A DNA stretch of 64,000 bases, taken from contig CALMPF010000003.1 in the NCBI GenBank assembly GCA_937871505.1, positions 62,001 through 126,000 on the forward strand, given 5' to 3'. Of the stretch, positions 42,000 through 51,369 are shown piece by piece; positions within the stretch are counted from its first letter, which is position 1, and the number at the start of each line of letters is the position of its first letter. The stretch comes from an uncultured Planctomycetia bacterium (GTDB taxonomy: Bacteria; Planctomycetota; Phycisphaerae; Phycisphaerales; SM1A02). The notes below the pieces were generated by a model. The model was given only the letters and a program-made list of their open reading frames with translations, was not told where the DNA came from and did not search any database. Position numbers and translations under genes: made by a program.

Positions 42000-43543
42000 T
42001 CGACGCCCGCGTGGATGCCGATGAAGCCCCGTCGGTGGATCACCCCCGCTTCGGCGGCGACCGTGCGGGCGGGGTCGAGCCTCCCGCCTCCGGCATGGCG
42101 GCGCGCTCCCTCTCGGCGCGAGCGACGGGGCGAATCGATCTTGGCGAAGCGCCGGTCGGGGGGCCCGGTCCGGGCGAACCCCCGCAGCATGTGCTGACCG
42201 ATGCCTCACTGATCGCAGTCGGACACGCGCTCCCCGAGGAACGCTGGCCGCAGGCGCTGCTCTCCGGGCGGATCGCCTCGGCGTGGGGCCTCGAGGGCGC
42301 ACCGCTCGAGCGCTGGCGGCGCATCGTCGAAGGCAGCGCGATCGAGCATCGGCACGGAGTGCGGCCGATCGAGCCGACGTTTGCGCTCTCGACCGCGGAG
42401 CGGATGGAGATCTTCGCGCTCGAGGCACCCGCGCTGGCCGCTCGGGCGGCGCGGTCGGCGATGCTCAGCGCGGAGGTCGCCGCTGCGTCGATCACCGATC
42501 TGATCGTCGTCACGTGCACGGGCTTCGCAGCGCCGGGGGTCGACGTGGCGCTGGTCGATCGGCTCGGCCTGGCGCCGTCGGTCCGCCGTGCTCAGCTCGG
42601 CTTCATGGGTTGCTTCGGCGCCATCTCGGGAGTGCGGGCGGCGGTTGGGGCGTGCTGCGCCGATCCGCGCAGCACGGCGCTGGTGGTCTGCGTGGAGCTC
42701 TGCACGCTCCACCTTCGGCGCGACCTCGATCCGGCCAACCTCGTCGCCACGGCGCTCTTCGGCGACGGCGCCGCCGCCGCGGTCGTCGCCGGAGCGGAGA
42801 GCGCTGCGGCGCGGCGGCTCCGCGACCCCGCGGCGGGCGATGCGAGCGCGCCGGAGTCGGGAGCGCCGCGCCGCACCGGGCCCGTCGGCACCGGTTCACG
42901 CACCGAGCGCGCGGCACCTGCGGCGAGCTCGTCGAGATCCGGGCGCGACGCCGTCGGGAGCGCCTTCGGAGCGTGCTCCGGAGCGGCCCGGTCATTCCGC
43001 CCGCGCTCGATCGGAGTGGGTCGGCCGATGCTCTTCCCGACTGGCCGCGACGCGATGACCTGGACGATCACCGACGAGGGCTTCGCGATGAACCTCTCGC
43101 GCGCCGTGCCGGCCGAGCTTCGGCGCGGCATCGCAGCCGCCGCACGGGCGGGCGGCGCGAGCGAGCGGACGCGCTTCGCCGTCCATCCTGGCGGCCCCGG
43201 CATCCTCGACGCCATCGATGCCGGGCTCGAACTCGGCGGTGGGCGCGGCATCGAACACGCGTGGGGAGTGCTCCGCGATGTCGGGAACATCTCCTCGGGC
43301 TCGGTCCTGCTCGTTCTCGAGCGGTTGCTGCGGGGCGATGCGATCGATGTGCCGCCGGTGAGTCCGGCCCCCGGCGGCGCCGCGGCGCGCGGAGCCGCCG
43401 CCGATCCGATCATGCTGCTCGCGTTCGGGCCCGGCCTTACGATCGAGACCCTCGTGATCGGCGCGGCGACGTCCCGCCCGTCGATCGGCGACCGCGACGC
43501 GGCGCCGCCCGGAGCGACCGCTGCCGTCCGCACCGATCGCTGA
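41996..43543 (+). CDS. Type III polyketide synthase (chalcone synthase-like)
   Basis: I use the GTG at 41996, in a GTGA overlap with the preceding stop and with GGAG about 10 nt upstream; ATGs at 41966 and 42095 are alternatives. This gives 515 residues. Catalytic residues are Cys206 (GFMGCFGAISG), His397 (VHPGGPGILDA) and Asn431 (DVGNISSGS). Chalcone synthase has 139 residues between Cys and His; here there are 191, due to an Ala/Ser/Arg-rich insert near 270-330. The enzyme should condense malonyl-CoA onto an acyl starter to give alkylpyrones or alkylresorcinols. The starter cannot be inferred. mqnA follows after 7 bp. Confidence 0.92.
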   Translation: MIDARVDADEAPSVDHPRFGGDRAGGVEPPASGMAARSLSARATGRIDLGEAPVGGPGPGEPPQHVLTDASLIAVGHALPEERWPQALLSGRIASAWGLEGAPLERWRRIVEGSAIEHRHGVRPIEPTFALSTAERMEIFALEAPALAARAARSAMLSAEVAAASITDLIVVTCTGFAAPGVDVALVDRLGLAPSVRRAQLGFMGCFGAISGVRAAVGACCADPRSTALVVCVELCTLHLRRDLDPANLVATALFGDGAAAAVVAGAESAAARRLRDPAAGDASAPESGAPRRTGPVGTGSRTERAAPAASSSRSGRDAVGSAFGACSGAARSFRPRSIGVGRPMLFPTGRDAMTWTITDEGFAMNLSRAVPAELRRGIAAAARAGGASERTRFAVHPGGPGILDAIDAGLELGGGRGIEHAWGVLRDVGNISSGSVLLVLERLLRGDAIDVPPVSPAPGGAAARGAAADPIMLLAFGPGLTIETLVIGAATSRPSIGDRDAAPPGATAAVRTDR

Positions 43544-43550
43544 TTCACCG

Positions 43551-44459
43551 ATGGCCAGCTCCGATACGACCTCCCCGAACGCCCCCGACGCGAACGCCCC
43601 GGAGGGGGCTGACGGACCCGCCGACGCGCCCCTGGCCGTCGGTGCCGTGAGCTACCTGAACACGCTGCCGCTCATCGACGGGCTCGATCGGCTCGACGGG
43701 CTCGTCCTGCGGCGCTCCGTTCCGAGCCGGCTCGTCGACGCCCTCGTCAACCGCGAGGTCGAGGTCGCGCTCTGCTCGTCGATCGACTACCAGAGGGCAC
43801 CGATTCCCCTGCGGCTGGTCCCCGTGGGGATGCTGGGCTGCCATGGAGCCACGTTGACCGTCCGGCTCTTCTCGCAGGTTCCGCTGGAGCGGCTCGAGCT
43901 GGTCCATGTCGACGCTGACAGCCACACATCGGTGGCCCTGATGCAGGTTCTCCTCGCCGAGCGCTTCGGCGCGCGGCCGAGCCTCGTGCCCTTCGATGTG
44001 CGCGAGCGCGCCGCCGAGAACCGGATCGGCGAGCACCCTGAAGGGATGCTCCTCATCGGCGACAAGGTCGTCGGCGACTCGCCTCCGGCGGTCCGCTACC
44101 CCTATCAGCTCGATCTCGGTGCTGCGTGGAGCGAGTGGACCGGCCTTCCCTTCGTCTTCGCGACGTGGATGGCCAGGGCCGATGCCGATCCGGAGCGGAT
44201 CGGGGACATCGCGGCGATTCTCGATCGTCAGCGGCGCCACAACCGCGAGCGGCTCCGGGGCATCGTCGACCGGCGCGCGGAGTCGCGGGGCTGGCCGCGC
44301 GACCTTGCGCTGCGCTATCTGGGGAGCTGTCTCCGCTACGACCTTGACGAACCCGCCCGCGCCGGTCTCGATCGCTTCTTCGAGTGCTGCGCGGCCCACG
44401 GGCTGATCGAGCGCTCGCGACCGGTCGAGCTCTTCGAGGCGCCTGCCGCGCTGCGCTGA
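43551..44459 (+). CDS. mqnA: Chorismate dehydratase, futalosine pathway
   Basis: 302 residues. MqnA turns chorismate into 3-enolpyruvoyl-benzoate, the first step of the futalosine route to menaquinone. VGAVSYLNTLPLIDGL at about 30-45 is the family signature; EVALCSSIDYQRA, GMLLIGDKVV and LGAAWSEWTGLPFVFATWMA follow. The first ~28 residues are an Ala/Asp/Pro-rich extension. It starts 7 nt after the PKS stop and is followed by the multi-HTH gene after 60 bp. Other mqn genes are not in the window. The neighbourhood suggests isoprenoid quinone or related lipid metabolism. Confidence 0.92.
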   Translation: MASSDTTSPNAPDANAPEGADGPADAPLAVGAVSYLNTLPLIDGLDRLDGLVLRRSVPSRLVDALVNREVEVALCSSIDYQRAPIPLRLVPVGMLGCHGATLTVRLFSQVPLERLELVHVDADSHTSVALMQVLLAERFGARPSLVPFDVRERAAENRIGEHPEGMLLIGDKVVGDSPPAVRYPYQLDLGAAWSEWTGLPFVFATWMARADADPERIGDIAAILDRQRRHNRERLRGIVDRRAESRGWPRDLALRYLGSCLRYDLDEPARAGLDRFFECCAAHGLIERSRPVELFEAPAALR

Positions 44460-44519
44460 GCGGGCGCCCGGCCGCGCTACGCTCGCCACCGTTCGCGCCC
44501 GATCGACGGACGTCGTCGC

Positions 44520-46394
44520 ATGCCGCGCCCATCCCGCTTTCGCACCGCAGCGCTGGCCGACCTGCACCGGCAGCTTGCCTTTGCGCCGCTCGAGGCGAGG
44601 CGGCGGCAGATGGCCGCGTGCGAGGCGCTGCTTGAGGACCTCGATCCCGACGAGCGCTATCCCGAGGAGTTCGTGCGCTTCCGGATCACGGGCTTCAGGA
44701 GCGACCGCGCCGGCGCGGGCGTGCTGATCGTCGGCGAGGCGCTCCGGGCCGATCTGGCCACGTTCGTCCTTCGGCTGAGCGGGGAGTCCCCGCCGACCCC
44801 GGACGATCGTCCCGGGGGAGCGCTCTCCCTCGAAGCGCTCGCCCTGCGGCTTGGCGTGGCGGTTCGCACGCTCCAGCGCTGGCGCGGGCTCGGGCTGGTG
44901 CAGCACTGGATCGACTTCGGCGCCGAGGGACGCCGCGTCGGCTGCTTCGAGGAGTCGGTGCGGGCCTTCGCGCTGCGGCATCCCGAACTCATCGACCGCG
45001 GTCCGCGCCTGACCCGGCTCGATGCCGCCGAGCGCGCGGCGATCGTCGCGGCGGGGGAGCGCGAGGCGCGGCGCGGGGGCTCGCCGAGCGCGATCGCCCG
45101 CAGGCTTGCGCCGCGGATCGGGCGCTCGCCCGAGGCGATCCGGCAGGTGCTCCTGGCGCATGAGGACGCGCTGGTCGCCAAGGGCGCAACGCCCGTGCGG
45201 CAGCTCGGCGAGCGCGCCCGCCGGCTCATCGAGCGCGCCTGGCGGCGGGGGATGCCGCTCCGCGAGATCGCGACGCGGCTGGACCGCTCCGAAGCGGCGG
45301 TTCACCGGCAGCTCGCGGTGCGGCGCCGCGAGCGGCTGCGTGCGCTGCGGCTGCGCTGGATCGAGCTGCCCACCTTCGAGCTCGCCGAGGCCGAATCGGT
45401 CATCCTCTCCGCGCCCGCCGTTCGTCGCGGGCTTCGCAGGCTCTCCGGCGCCGAGGAGGCGATGGCGCTGGTCACGGCGCTGCGCGGCGTGGAGCGGGAA
45501 GGGATGCCCGGACGCGACGGAGCGGACGGCTCCCGGCGTGCGAAGGCGCGGCGCCCTCCCGCAAGGCGCCTCGCCCGCGCGCCGGAGGCCGAGGGCGAGG
45601 ACATCCGCGCATCCGCCGACCGGTCGACCGCCGACCGGTCGACCGCAGACCGGGCGACCGACGAACGCACCGATGCCCTCGTCGGCGCGTGGAACGTCCT
45701 GCGCCGCCGCGCCGCCACCGCGATCGCCGCGCTTCCGGAGGTTCCGCGGTCGACGGCGCTGGACGCGATCGAGACCGACCTGCGCTGGGCGACGCTGGTG
45801 CAGCAGACGCTGCTGGCCGCCGCGCTGCCGGAGGCGCTCAGGCGCATCGATGCGTGGGCCGGTCGTCGGGTGGAGACGCTCGCCGCCGACTCGGTCCGGA
45901 CGCTGCTTCACGCGGCGATCTCGACCGTCTCGGCCGTGATCGACAGACTCGATCCGGGGCGGGGCCAGCGTCTCGATCGCGTCGTCGCGCTGGAGACCGA
46001 CAAGGCCTTGGCCAAGCTCGGCGCGGGGGGAGGCGCCGCTGCCGGAAGCGGGGGGCTCGCTGCGGGCGGAGGCTCCGGCGGCACGCTCGGATCGGGCTCC
46101 GACGGACTGGTCAAGGCGACGCCTCGCGAGTCGCGCACGATCGCGATGGCCGATCCCTTCGCGGCGCTGCTGCCGTGGCAGGCGTGGCTGGATCCGCCGC
46201 GCGGGTGGCGCACCCGGCTGGCGCATCTGCCCAGCCCGCAGCGCGATGCGATCGTGCTCCATCACGGCCTCGAGGGGGCCGCCCCGATGCCGCTTGCCGA
46301 GATCGCCCGCGCGCTGCGCGTCGGCGTTCCCGCCGCGAGCCGTCTGGTTCAGGATGCCGAAGGCCGCTTGCGGTGGCCCGGCGCCCGGGCGTAG
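44520..46394 (+). CDS. Multi-helix-turn-helix protein, sigma-like C-terminus
   Basis: 624 residues, no signal peptide, very Arg/Ala-rich. Four likely HTH segments: SLEALALRLGVAVRTLQRWR (~103-122, MerR-like), SPSAIARRLAPRIGRSPEAI (~188-207), PLREIATRLDRSEAAVHRQL (~246-265) and, at the end (~590-618), LAEIARALRVGVPAASRLVQ, preceded by LPSPQRDAIVLHHGL as in region 4 of sigma factors. No clear sigma region 2 is seen. A low-complexity segment with ADRST repeats lies near 365-380 and a Gly-rich one near 500-525. It may be a regulator of the FAD/PKS/mqnA operon or a divergent sigma-like protein. No function is certain. Confidence 0.7.
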   Translation: MPRPSRFRTAALADLHRQLAFAPLEARRRQMAACEALLEDLDPDERYPEEFVRFRITGFRSDRAGAGVLIVGEALRADLATFVLRLSGESPPTPDDRPGGALSLEALALRLGVAVRTLQRWRGLGLVQHWIDFGAEGRRVGCFEESVRAFALRHPELIDRGPRLTRLDAAERAAIVAAGEREARRGGSPSAIARRLAPRIGRSPEAIRQVLLAHEDALVAKGATPVRQLGERARRLIERAWRRGMPLREIATRLDRSEAAVHRQLAVRRRERLRALRLRWIELPTFELAEAESVILSAPAVRRGLRRLSGAEEAMALVTALRGVEREGMPGRDGADGSRRAKARRPPARRLARAPEAEGEDIRASADRSTADRSTADRATDERTDALVGAWNVLRRRAATAIAALPEVPRSTALDAIETDLRWATLVQQTLLAAALPEALRRIDAWAGRRVETLAADSVRTLLHAAISTVSAVIDRLDPGRGQRLDRVVALETDKALAKLGAGGGAAAGSGGLAAGGGSGGTLGSGSDGLVKATPRESRTIAMADPFAALLPWQAWLDPPRGWRTRLAHLPSPQRDAIVLHHGLEGAAPMPLAEIARALRVGVPAASRLVQDAEGRLRWPGARA

Positions 46395-46476
46395 TCGCGG
46401 CCCCGCCCGCTCGAGCGGCCCCGGCACTCCGCGCCGACGGGACGCGGCGAGTCCGCCGCGGCGCTGCCCGGGTCAG

Positions 46477-48078
46477 CTATCTCGGCACCTCGACCCAGGC
46501 GGTCGTCTCGGGGCCGAGCGCGAAGCCGAGGCCGACATACCCGACAAGCAGGATGGTCCAGACGATGAGGAAGACGAGGCTGTAGGGCAGCATCAGGGAG
46601 ATGAGCGTCCCCAGTCCCGCCTTGGGGACGCACCGCTGGACGTAGACGAGCACGACCACGAGATAGGGATTGAGCGGCGCGATCGGGTTGGTCGCCGAGT
46701 CGCCGACGCGATACGCGGCCTGGGAGAGCTCTGGCGAGATTCCCAGCCGCATGAACATCGGGACCAGCACCGGAGCGATCAGGGCCCACTTCGCGGAGGC
46801 CGACCCGAGGAAGAGGTTGAGGAAGCCGACGAGCAGGATGATCGCCGCGACCAGCCCCAGAGGCGGGAGATCCATCGACTGGAGCAGGTCGGCGCCGGTC
46901 AGCGCGGTGAGGCGACCGAGGTTGCTGCGGTCGAACCACGCGACGAACTGCGCCGCGAAGAACGCCAGCACGACGTACATCCCCATGGTGGACATCGTGC
47001 GGCCCATCATGCCCGCGACGTCGCGATCGGTGCGGATGGTCCGGGCTGCGATCCCGTAGGTGATCCCGGGGAGGAAGAAGAGGATGAACATTGCCGGAAC
47101 CACCGTGTCCGGCCAGACCGGGACCTCGAGGTTGTTCTTGATGAAGGTCCCCGAGAGCGGCGATGAGGGCATCAGCACGAGCGCGAAGTAACCCGCTCCG
47201 GCGACGAGGAGCGTCGCGAGGGCCGCAAGAAGCCCGCGCTTCTCTGCGGGGGAGACGCGGTCGTCGGAGAGGTCGGCGCCGCCCTCGGCGAGCGACGCCT
47301 TCTGGAGGGCGATCTCCGCGGCGGAGAATCGCGGCTCGACGATCCAGCGCGTGACCGCCCATCCGGTCAGCGTCAGGACGAAGGTCGAGACGATCATGAA
47401 GTAGTAGTTGCAGAGGATGTTGACCCGGTGGCCCTGGTCGATGATCCCCGCGGCGCTCTGCGTCAGGCCCTGGAGCAGCGGATCGAGCGACGAGGGCACG
47501 AGGTTGGCGCTGAAGCCCGCGGCGACGCCCGCGAAGACCGCGGCGAGCCCCACGAGCGGCGCCCTGCCGACCTTGGCGAAGATCAGCGCGGCAAGGGGCG
47601 GGAGGACGATGTACCCGGCGTCGGAGGCGACATTCGAGAGGATCCCCGCGAAGATCATCATCGGCGTCAGCGCCGCGACCGGCGTCACGGTCACGAGGAG
47701 CTTCAGGGCCGCCGCCAGCAGGCCGGTGCGCTCGGCCACGCCGATCCCGAGCATGCAGACGAGGACCACGCCCAGCGGCGGGAAGCCCGTGAAGTTGGTG
47801 ACGAGATTCGTCCAGACCCAGCGGAAGTCCTCGCCCGCGAGCAGGCTCCGCGCGACGACCGTCTGCTCGGCGAGCGAGCCGTCGGCGGTCCGCGCGAGAT
47901 AGGTCATCGACCAGCCCAGATGCGCCGCGATCGCCGAGCCCACGAGCACCGAGAGCGCACCGACCATGAAGAGCGTGACCGGATCGGGGAGCCGATTGCC
48001 GATCCGCTCGACCAGATCGAGGAAGCGGAAGCCGGTCGGCTGGGGCACGCCGGCGGGAGGGTCGGTCGCCTTCGACAT
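46477..48078 (-). CDS. AbgT-family transporter
   Basis: 533 residues with about 11-12 hydrophobic segments. I chose the ATG at 48078 (MSKATDPPAG). Family features: FLDLVERIGNRLPDPVTLF at the N-terminus, LSNVASDAGYIVLPPLAAL, GFSANLVPSSLDPLLQG, and VGDSATNPIAPLNPYLVVVL near the C-terminus. Known members export sulfonamides and antifolates (MtrF, YdaH) or take up p-aminobenzoyl-glutamate (AbgT). The substrate here is unknown. It lies 63 bp downstream of the OLD-family gene in a leftward run and converges on the multi-HTH gene (82-bp gap). Confidence 0.92.
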   Translation of the reverse strand: MSKATDPPAGVPQPTGFRFLDLVERIGNRLPDPVTLFMVGALSVLVGSAIAAHLGWSMTYLARTADGSLAEQTVVARSLLAGEDFRWVWTNLVTNFTGFPPLGVVLVCMLGIGVAERTGLLAAALKLLVTVTPVAALTPMMIFAGILSNVASDAGYIVLPPLAALIFAKVGRAPLVGLAAVFAGVAAGFSANLVPSSLDPLLQGLTQSAAGIIDQGHRVNILCNYYFMIVSTFVLTLTGWAVTRWIVEPRFSAAEIALQKASLAEGGADLSDDRVSPAEKRGLLAALATLLVAGAGYFALVLMPSSPLSGTFIKNNLEVPVWPDTVVPAMFILFFLPGITYGIAARTIRTDRDVAGMMGRTMSTMGMYVVLAFFAAQFVAWFDRSNLGRLTALTGADLLQSMDLPPLGLVAAIILLVGFLNLFLGSASAKWALIAPVLVPMFMRLGISPELSQAAYRVGDSATNPIAPLNPYLVVVLVYVQRCVPKAGLGTLISLMLPYSLVFLIVWTILLVGYVGLGFALGPETTAWVEVPR

Positions 48079-48141
48079 GGGCGGCGATGGTAACGGGAAC
48101 CGGGCCTCCAGCGGCATCGATCCCGCCCATTTCCGCCCCGC

Positions 48142-49899
48142 TCACCGCGGCCAGCTTCTGCGCCGCGGCGCAGCGTCGCCGCCGAGCGTTCCGCGGGCGA
48201 GGGCGACGACCTGCTCGATCGCCTGGCGCAGCGGCCGCGGAACGCCGGGAGCGCCGGCCTCGCGCATCGCCTCGCCGATGGTCACCGCGAGCTGCGGCTT
48301 GCTGCTGGCCTTGATGGCGGCGGCGATGACCGTCGAGGGGTTCTCGCCGTGGGACGAGCGCCGGAGCTTCTTGCCTCCGACGCGCCGGAAGACGTCGGCG
48401 TATCCGTGCTGCCAGAGGCAGTGCTCGATGTCCCGGGCCCCGAGCGGCGTGATCCTCCGTTCGATCGGATCGCGCTCCGCGAGCCGCTCGGCCGCCGAGG
48501 CGTAGGTGCGCCCCGCGGCGTCACCCTCCGCGAGCAGGTGCCACTCGATGCCGAGATCGCGCGCGAGCTTGACCAGCGGCTCGATCCCGCACTGCGCGAA
48601 CTCCACGCACGCGACGCCTTCGAGCCAGAGATCGCGCCCGAGCTCCTGCGCCACCGCCGGAAGCAGCCAGAACTCCGTCTCTCCCTCGATCAGCAGCCAG
48701 CAGCGCGCGAAGAAGGCGATTCCGCGGCGGGCCTTCACGTGATAGCTGACCCGGCGCAGCTCATCCGGCGCGAGGGTTCCGGGCGCGAGGCGCTTCGCGC
48801 GCACTTCGGAGTCGTGGCGCACGAGCCTGCGGATCGAGGTCGTCTCGACGGCCGCGAGGAGCTCGCCGGAGTGCGTGACCACGAGCTTCTGGGCCCTGAC
48901 GCCCTTCAGGCCGCGGGCGAGGAAAGCCAGCGCCATCGGGTGCAGATGCGCCTCGGGATCCTCGATGGCCAGGATCGGATGGGCGAGCGGATCGAGCACG
49001 GCGCTGCCGCGGACGGCGAGCAGCGCGGCGGCGAGGAGCAGACGCATCAGTCCGCGGGCGCCGGAGCCGCGGCGGGAGAGCGGAAGCGCGTCGTCGACTT
49101 CGGAGAGCCGATCGAGGAAGAGCTCCGTCAGGCGATCGGGGGAGCGCCGCGCGACGGCCAGATCGTCGCGCGTCACCTTCATGACCGCGCCGAGGGCGCG
49201 CATCGCCGACTCGATCGCCGCGAGATCGCGCGACGGGTCGACGAGCGTTTCCTCGAGCGCTTCGAGCCCGCGGGCGAGATCGGCGCCCGCGCCCTCGGTC
49301 AGCGGGGCGGCGCGCTCGAGCAGGATGTCGGTCCAGTCGGGACGATCCGAGGAGAACCGGAAGAAGGGGACCAGCCTGCGAAGATCCGCGTGAGCCGCGC
49401 GCGCGTCGACCTCGATCGCCGCTCCCGAGGGATCGAGGAAGGCGACGGTCGCCGCGGCGCGCGATCGCGCGGAGCCGGAAGCCCGGCTCCCGGCGGCGGT
49501 CGACCTCGGCGGCTCACCGTCTCCCTCCGGCGGCGCGTCCTGATGGGCGATGCGGACATCGAGCGTGACCGAGCTGCGCCCGTCCCGGAGCGGACAGGCG
49601 ACGGGGCCGAGACGCTCGAGGTGCGCAGGCGTCCAGTCGCCGACCGCGCGCTCCGCGAACCGGAGCCGCACTCCGATGGGATCAAGGGCGGCCCCGCTCC
49701 GACCGCGAGGGCGGTGGAAGTCAAGCGGACCCACCGGCGGCGCGGTGAGGAGATCCTCGGAGAGCGCAATCCCGATCGCGTCGAGGATGCTGGTCTTGCC
49801 GCAGTCGTTCTCGCCGATCAGGACGGTCACCGGATCCGCCGCCATCGCCATCCTCCCGAGGCCGCGGAAGCGCTCGATCTGGATCTCGACGAGCTGCAT
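48142..49899 (-). CDS. OLD-family ATPase/TOPRIM protein, YbjD-like
   Basis: 585 residues from the ATG at 49899. The Walker A is GENDCGKT (29-36); Walker B and signature appear as AIEDPEAHLHPMALAFLARG; THSGEL is the switch His. The C-terminal TOPRIM domain begins CWLLIEGETEFWLLP, continues CVEFAQCGIEPLVKLARDLG and has LLAEGDAAGRTYA. This layout fits OLD-family nucleases and, in the wording of the TOPRIM half, the E. coli YbjD/DUF2813 branch, whose role is not settled; other OLD proteins act in phage defence. No partner gene such as gajB is adjacent. Confidence 0.85.
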   Translation of the reverse strand: MQLVEIQIERFRGLGRMAMAADPVTVLIGENDCGKTSILDAIGIALSEDLLTAPPVGPLDFHRPRGRSGAALDPIGVRLRFAERAVGDWTPAHLERLGPVACPLRDGRSSVTLDVRIAHQDAPPEGDGEPPRSTAAGSRASGSARSRAAATVAFLDPSGAAIEVDARAAHADLRRLVPFFRFSSDRPDWTDILLERAAPLTEGAGADLARGLEALEETLVDPSRDLAAIESAMRALGAVMKVTRDDLAVARRSPDRLTELFLDRLSEVDDALPLSRRGSGARGLMRLLLAAALLAVRGSAVLDPLAHPILAIEDPEAHLHPMALAFLARGLKGVRAQKLVVTHSGELLAAVETTSIRRLVRHDSEVRAKRLAPGTLAPDELRRVSYHVKARRGIAFFARCWLLIEGETEFWLLPAVAQELGRDLWLEGVACVEFAQCGIEPLVKLARDLGIEWHLLAEGDAAGRTYASAAERLAERDPIERRITPLGARDIEHCLWQHGYADVFRRVGGKKLRRSSHGENPSTVIAAAIKASSKPQLAVTIGEAMREAGAPGVPRPLRQAIEQVVALARGTLGGDAAPRRRSWPR

Positions 49900-49940
49900 G
49901 GTGTGGAGGGAGGTCCGCGACGGCCTGTGAAGCCCGCGCC

Positions 49941-51245
49941 TCACGGCTGCGGGGAAGCGGCCCGCTCGGCGCGAAGGTCGTCGAACTGCGCCGGCGTCGT
50001 CGGTCCCGACCAGAAGCCGAAGCCGCCTGCGACCGACCGGGTCGAGTCGCGCGTCGTGAGCGTCGCGCGGTCACCGACGGAGCACTCGATCCGATCGCCG
50101 AGGTGGCGGACGCGCAGCCGATGCCAGACCTCGCTCGCCAGCTCGACCTTCGCCTCGGCGAGGATCTCGACGATGCCGTCCCGAACGACCTCGAGCGCGA
50201 TCGTCGACCTCGACGGATCGACGCGGAATCGATGGAAGTTGCGGCCATCGACGATGCGCCATGCGACGCCTGCCCCTTCGTCCGCGGGCTGCTCCGCCGC
50301 GGCCGGGCGTCCGGTGATCCGGACCGCGGCCTCGATGGTCCCGTCCTCGATCGGAGTCGTCGCGTCGTGGCAGAGGCGACCGAGCGGCGCCGCCCGCGGG
50401 GACCCCGACGTCGCAAGCACGTTCGGCGGGGAGGCCGCAGCCTCCTCGATCGCGACCGCCCAGGCCCCGGAGGCGTCGCCAGGTCCCGTCGCGAGCCAGC
50501 CCTTCGGCAGCGTGCCTGGGCGCAGTTCATCGAAGTTCTCGCGCTTCGGGGACGGGATCGCCGCAGGCGGTGGATCGGGCTGGGCCGTCGGCCGGCTCCC
50601 GACGATCCGACCGATGTCCCCCGTGATCGCATCGACCTCCGCGGCGAAGAGCCCGTCGGCACTCCGGACTGAGACGTCGTACTGGAGACGGCCGTTCTCG
50701 ATGTCGACTTCGGCCTTGACGACCTGGGAGCCTTCCACGCGCTCGGCGACGAGCCTCCCGGCATCTGCAAGACCGATCTCGGCCTTGGCGAGGAGCGGTC
50801 GGAGGGAGTCGAGCTGCGTGCGTCGGGCCGGGGTCATCAGCGCGTCGCGCGATCCGACGACATGCCCCGAGCCCGCCGCGACGGTGACCTCGCGTTCGCG
50901 GTCCTCGACGAGCAGGCGGATCGTCCAGACCAGCGTGGTCGCCGCCCCGTCGCCCTGGCGCCGCAGCGCCGCCCGGAGCGGGACCCCGCCGCGGGCGACC
51001 TGCCTGGCCGCCTCGATCGCCTGCGGGAGCCCGATGCGGACCTCGGCGAGCGGGGCCGGCGACGCTGCCGGCGGGGTTCCGCCGGTGCGAGCCATATCGC
51101 CCGGCGCCGGGTTCGCACCGTGAGCCGGCGGCGTGGCGATCGGCGCGGCGAACCCCGCGGCGAGCAGGACGCTCGCGGCGAGAGCGCTTCGTCGGGACCT
51201 TCGCGCCGAGTGCGCGGGGCGCCATGGACGCACGATCAACTGCAT
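49941..51245 (-). CDS. Exported protein with two PepSY-like repeats
   Basis: 434 residues; GGAGGT lies 5 nt before the ATG at 51245, an excellent Shine-Dalgarno match. A basic N-terminus and hydrophobic segment (ALAASVLLAAGFAAPIA) form a signal peptide. Two PepSY-like regions follow at about 68-130 (GLPQAIEAARQVARGGVPLR) and 155-215 (IGLADAGRLVAERVEGSQVV). Their repeat ends in the usual DAITGDIG. The C-terminal half (from ~240) starts NFDELRPGTLPKGWLATG and looks like a jelly-roll lectin-like domain. PepSY domains often inhibit peptidases; the role here is unknown. It follows the TlpA-like gene by 124 bp. Confidence 0.8.
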   Translation of the reverse strand: MQLIVRPWRPAHSARRSRRSALAASVLLAAGFAAPIATPPAHGANPAPGDMARTGGTPPAASPAPLAEVRIGLPQAIEAARQVARGGVPLRAALRRQGDGAATTLVWTIRLLVEDREREVTVAAGSGHVVGSRDALMTPARRTQLDSLRPLLAKAEIGLADAGRLVAERVEGSQVVKAEVDIENGRLQYDVSVRSADGLFAAEVDAITGDIGRIVGSRPTAQPDPPPAAIPSPKRENFDELRPGTLPKGWLATGPGDASGAWAVAIEEAAASPPNVLATSGSPRAAPLGRLCHDATTPIEDGTIEAAVRITGRPAAAEQPADEGAGVAWRIVDGRNFHRFRVDPSRSTIALEVVRDGIVEILAEAKVELASEVWHRLRVRHLGDRIECSVGDRATLTTRDSTRSVAGGFGFWSGPTTPAQFDDLRAERAASPQP

Positions 51246-51369
51246 CAAACCTCCACAGGCTGCTGGACGATCGCGGCGAGGCGTCGCCGGCGGCGCGGGC
51301 CGGCGCCCGTGCCGCGGTCGATCGGATGCCGCGCTCCGCCGCGGTCGGCGCCGCGGGCGCGCATCCCGC

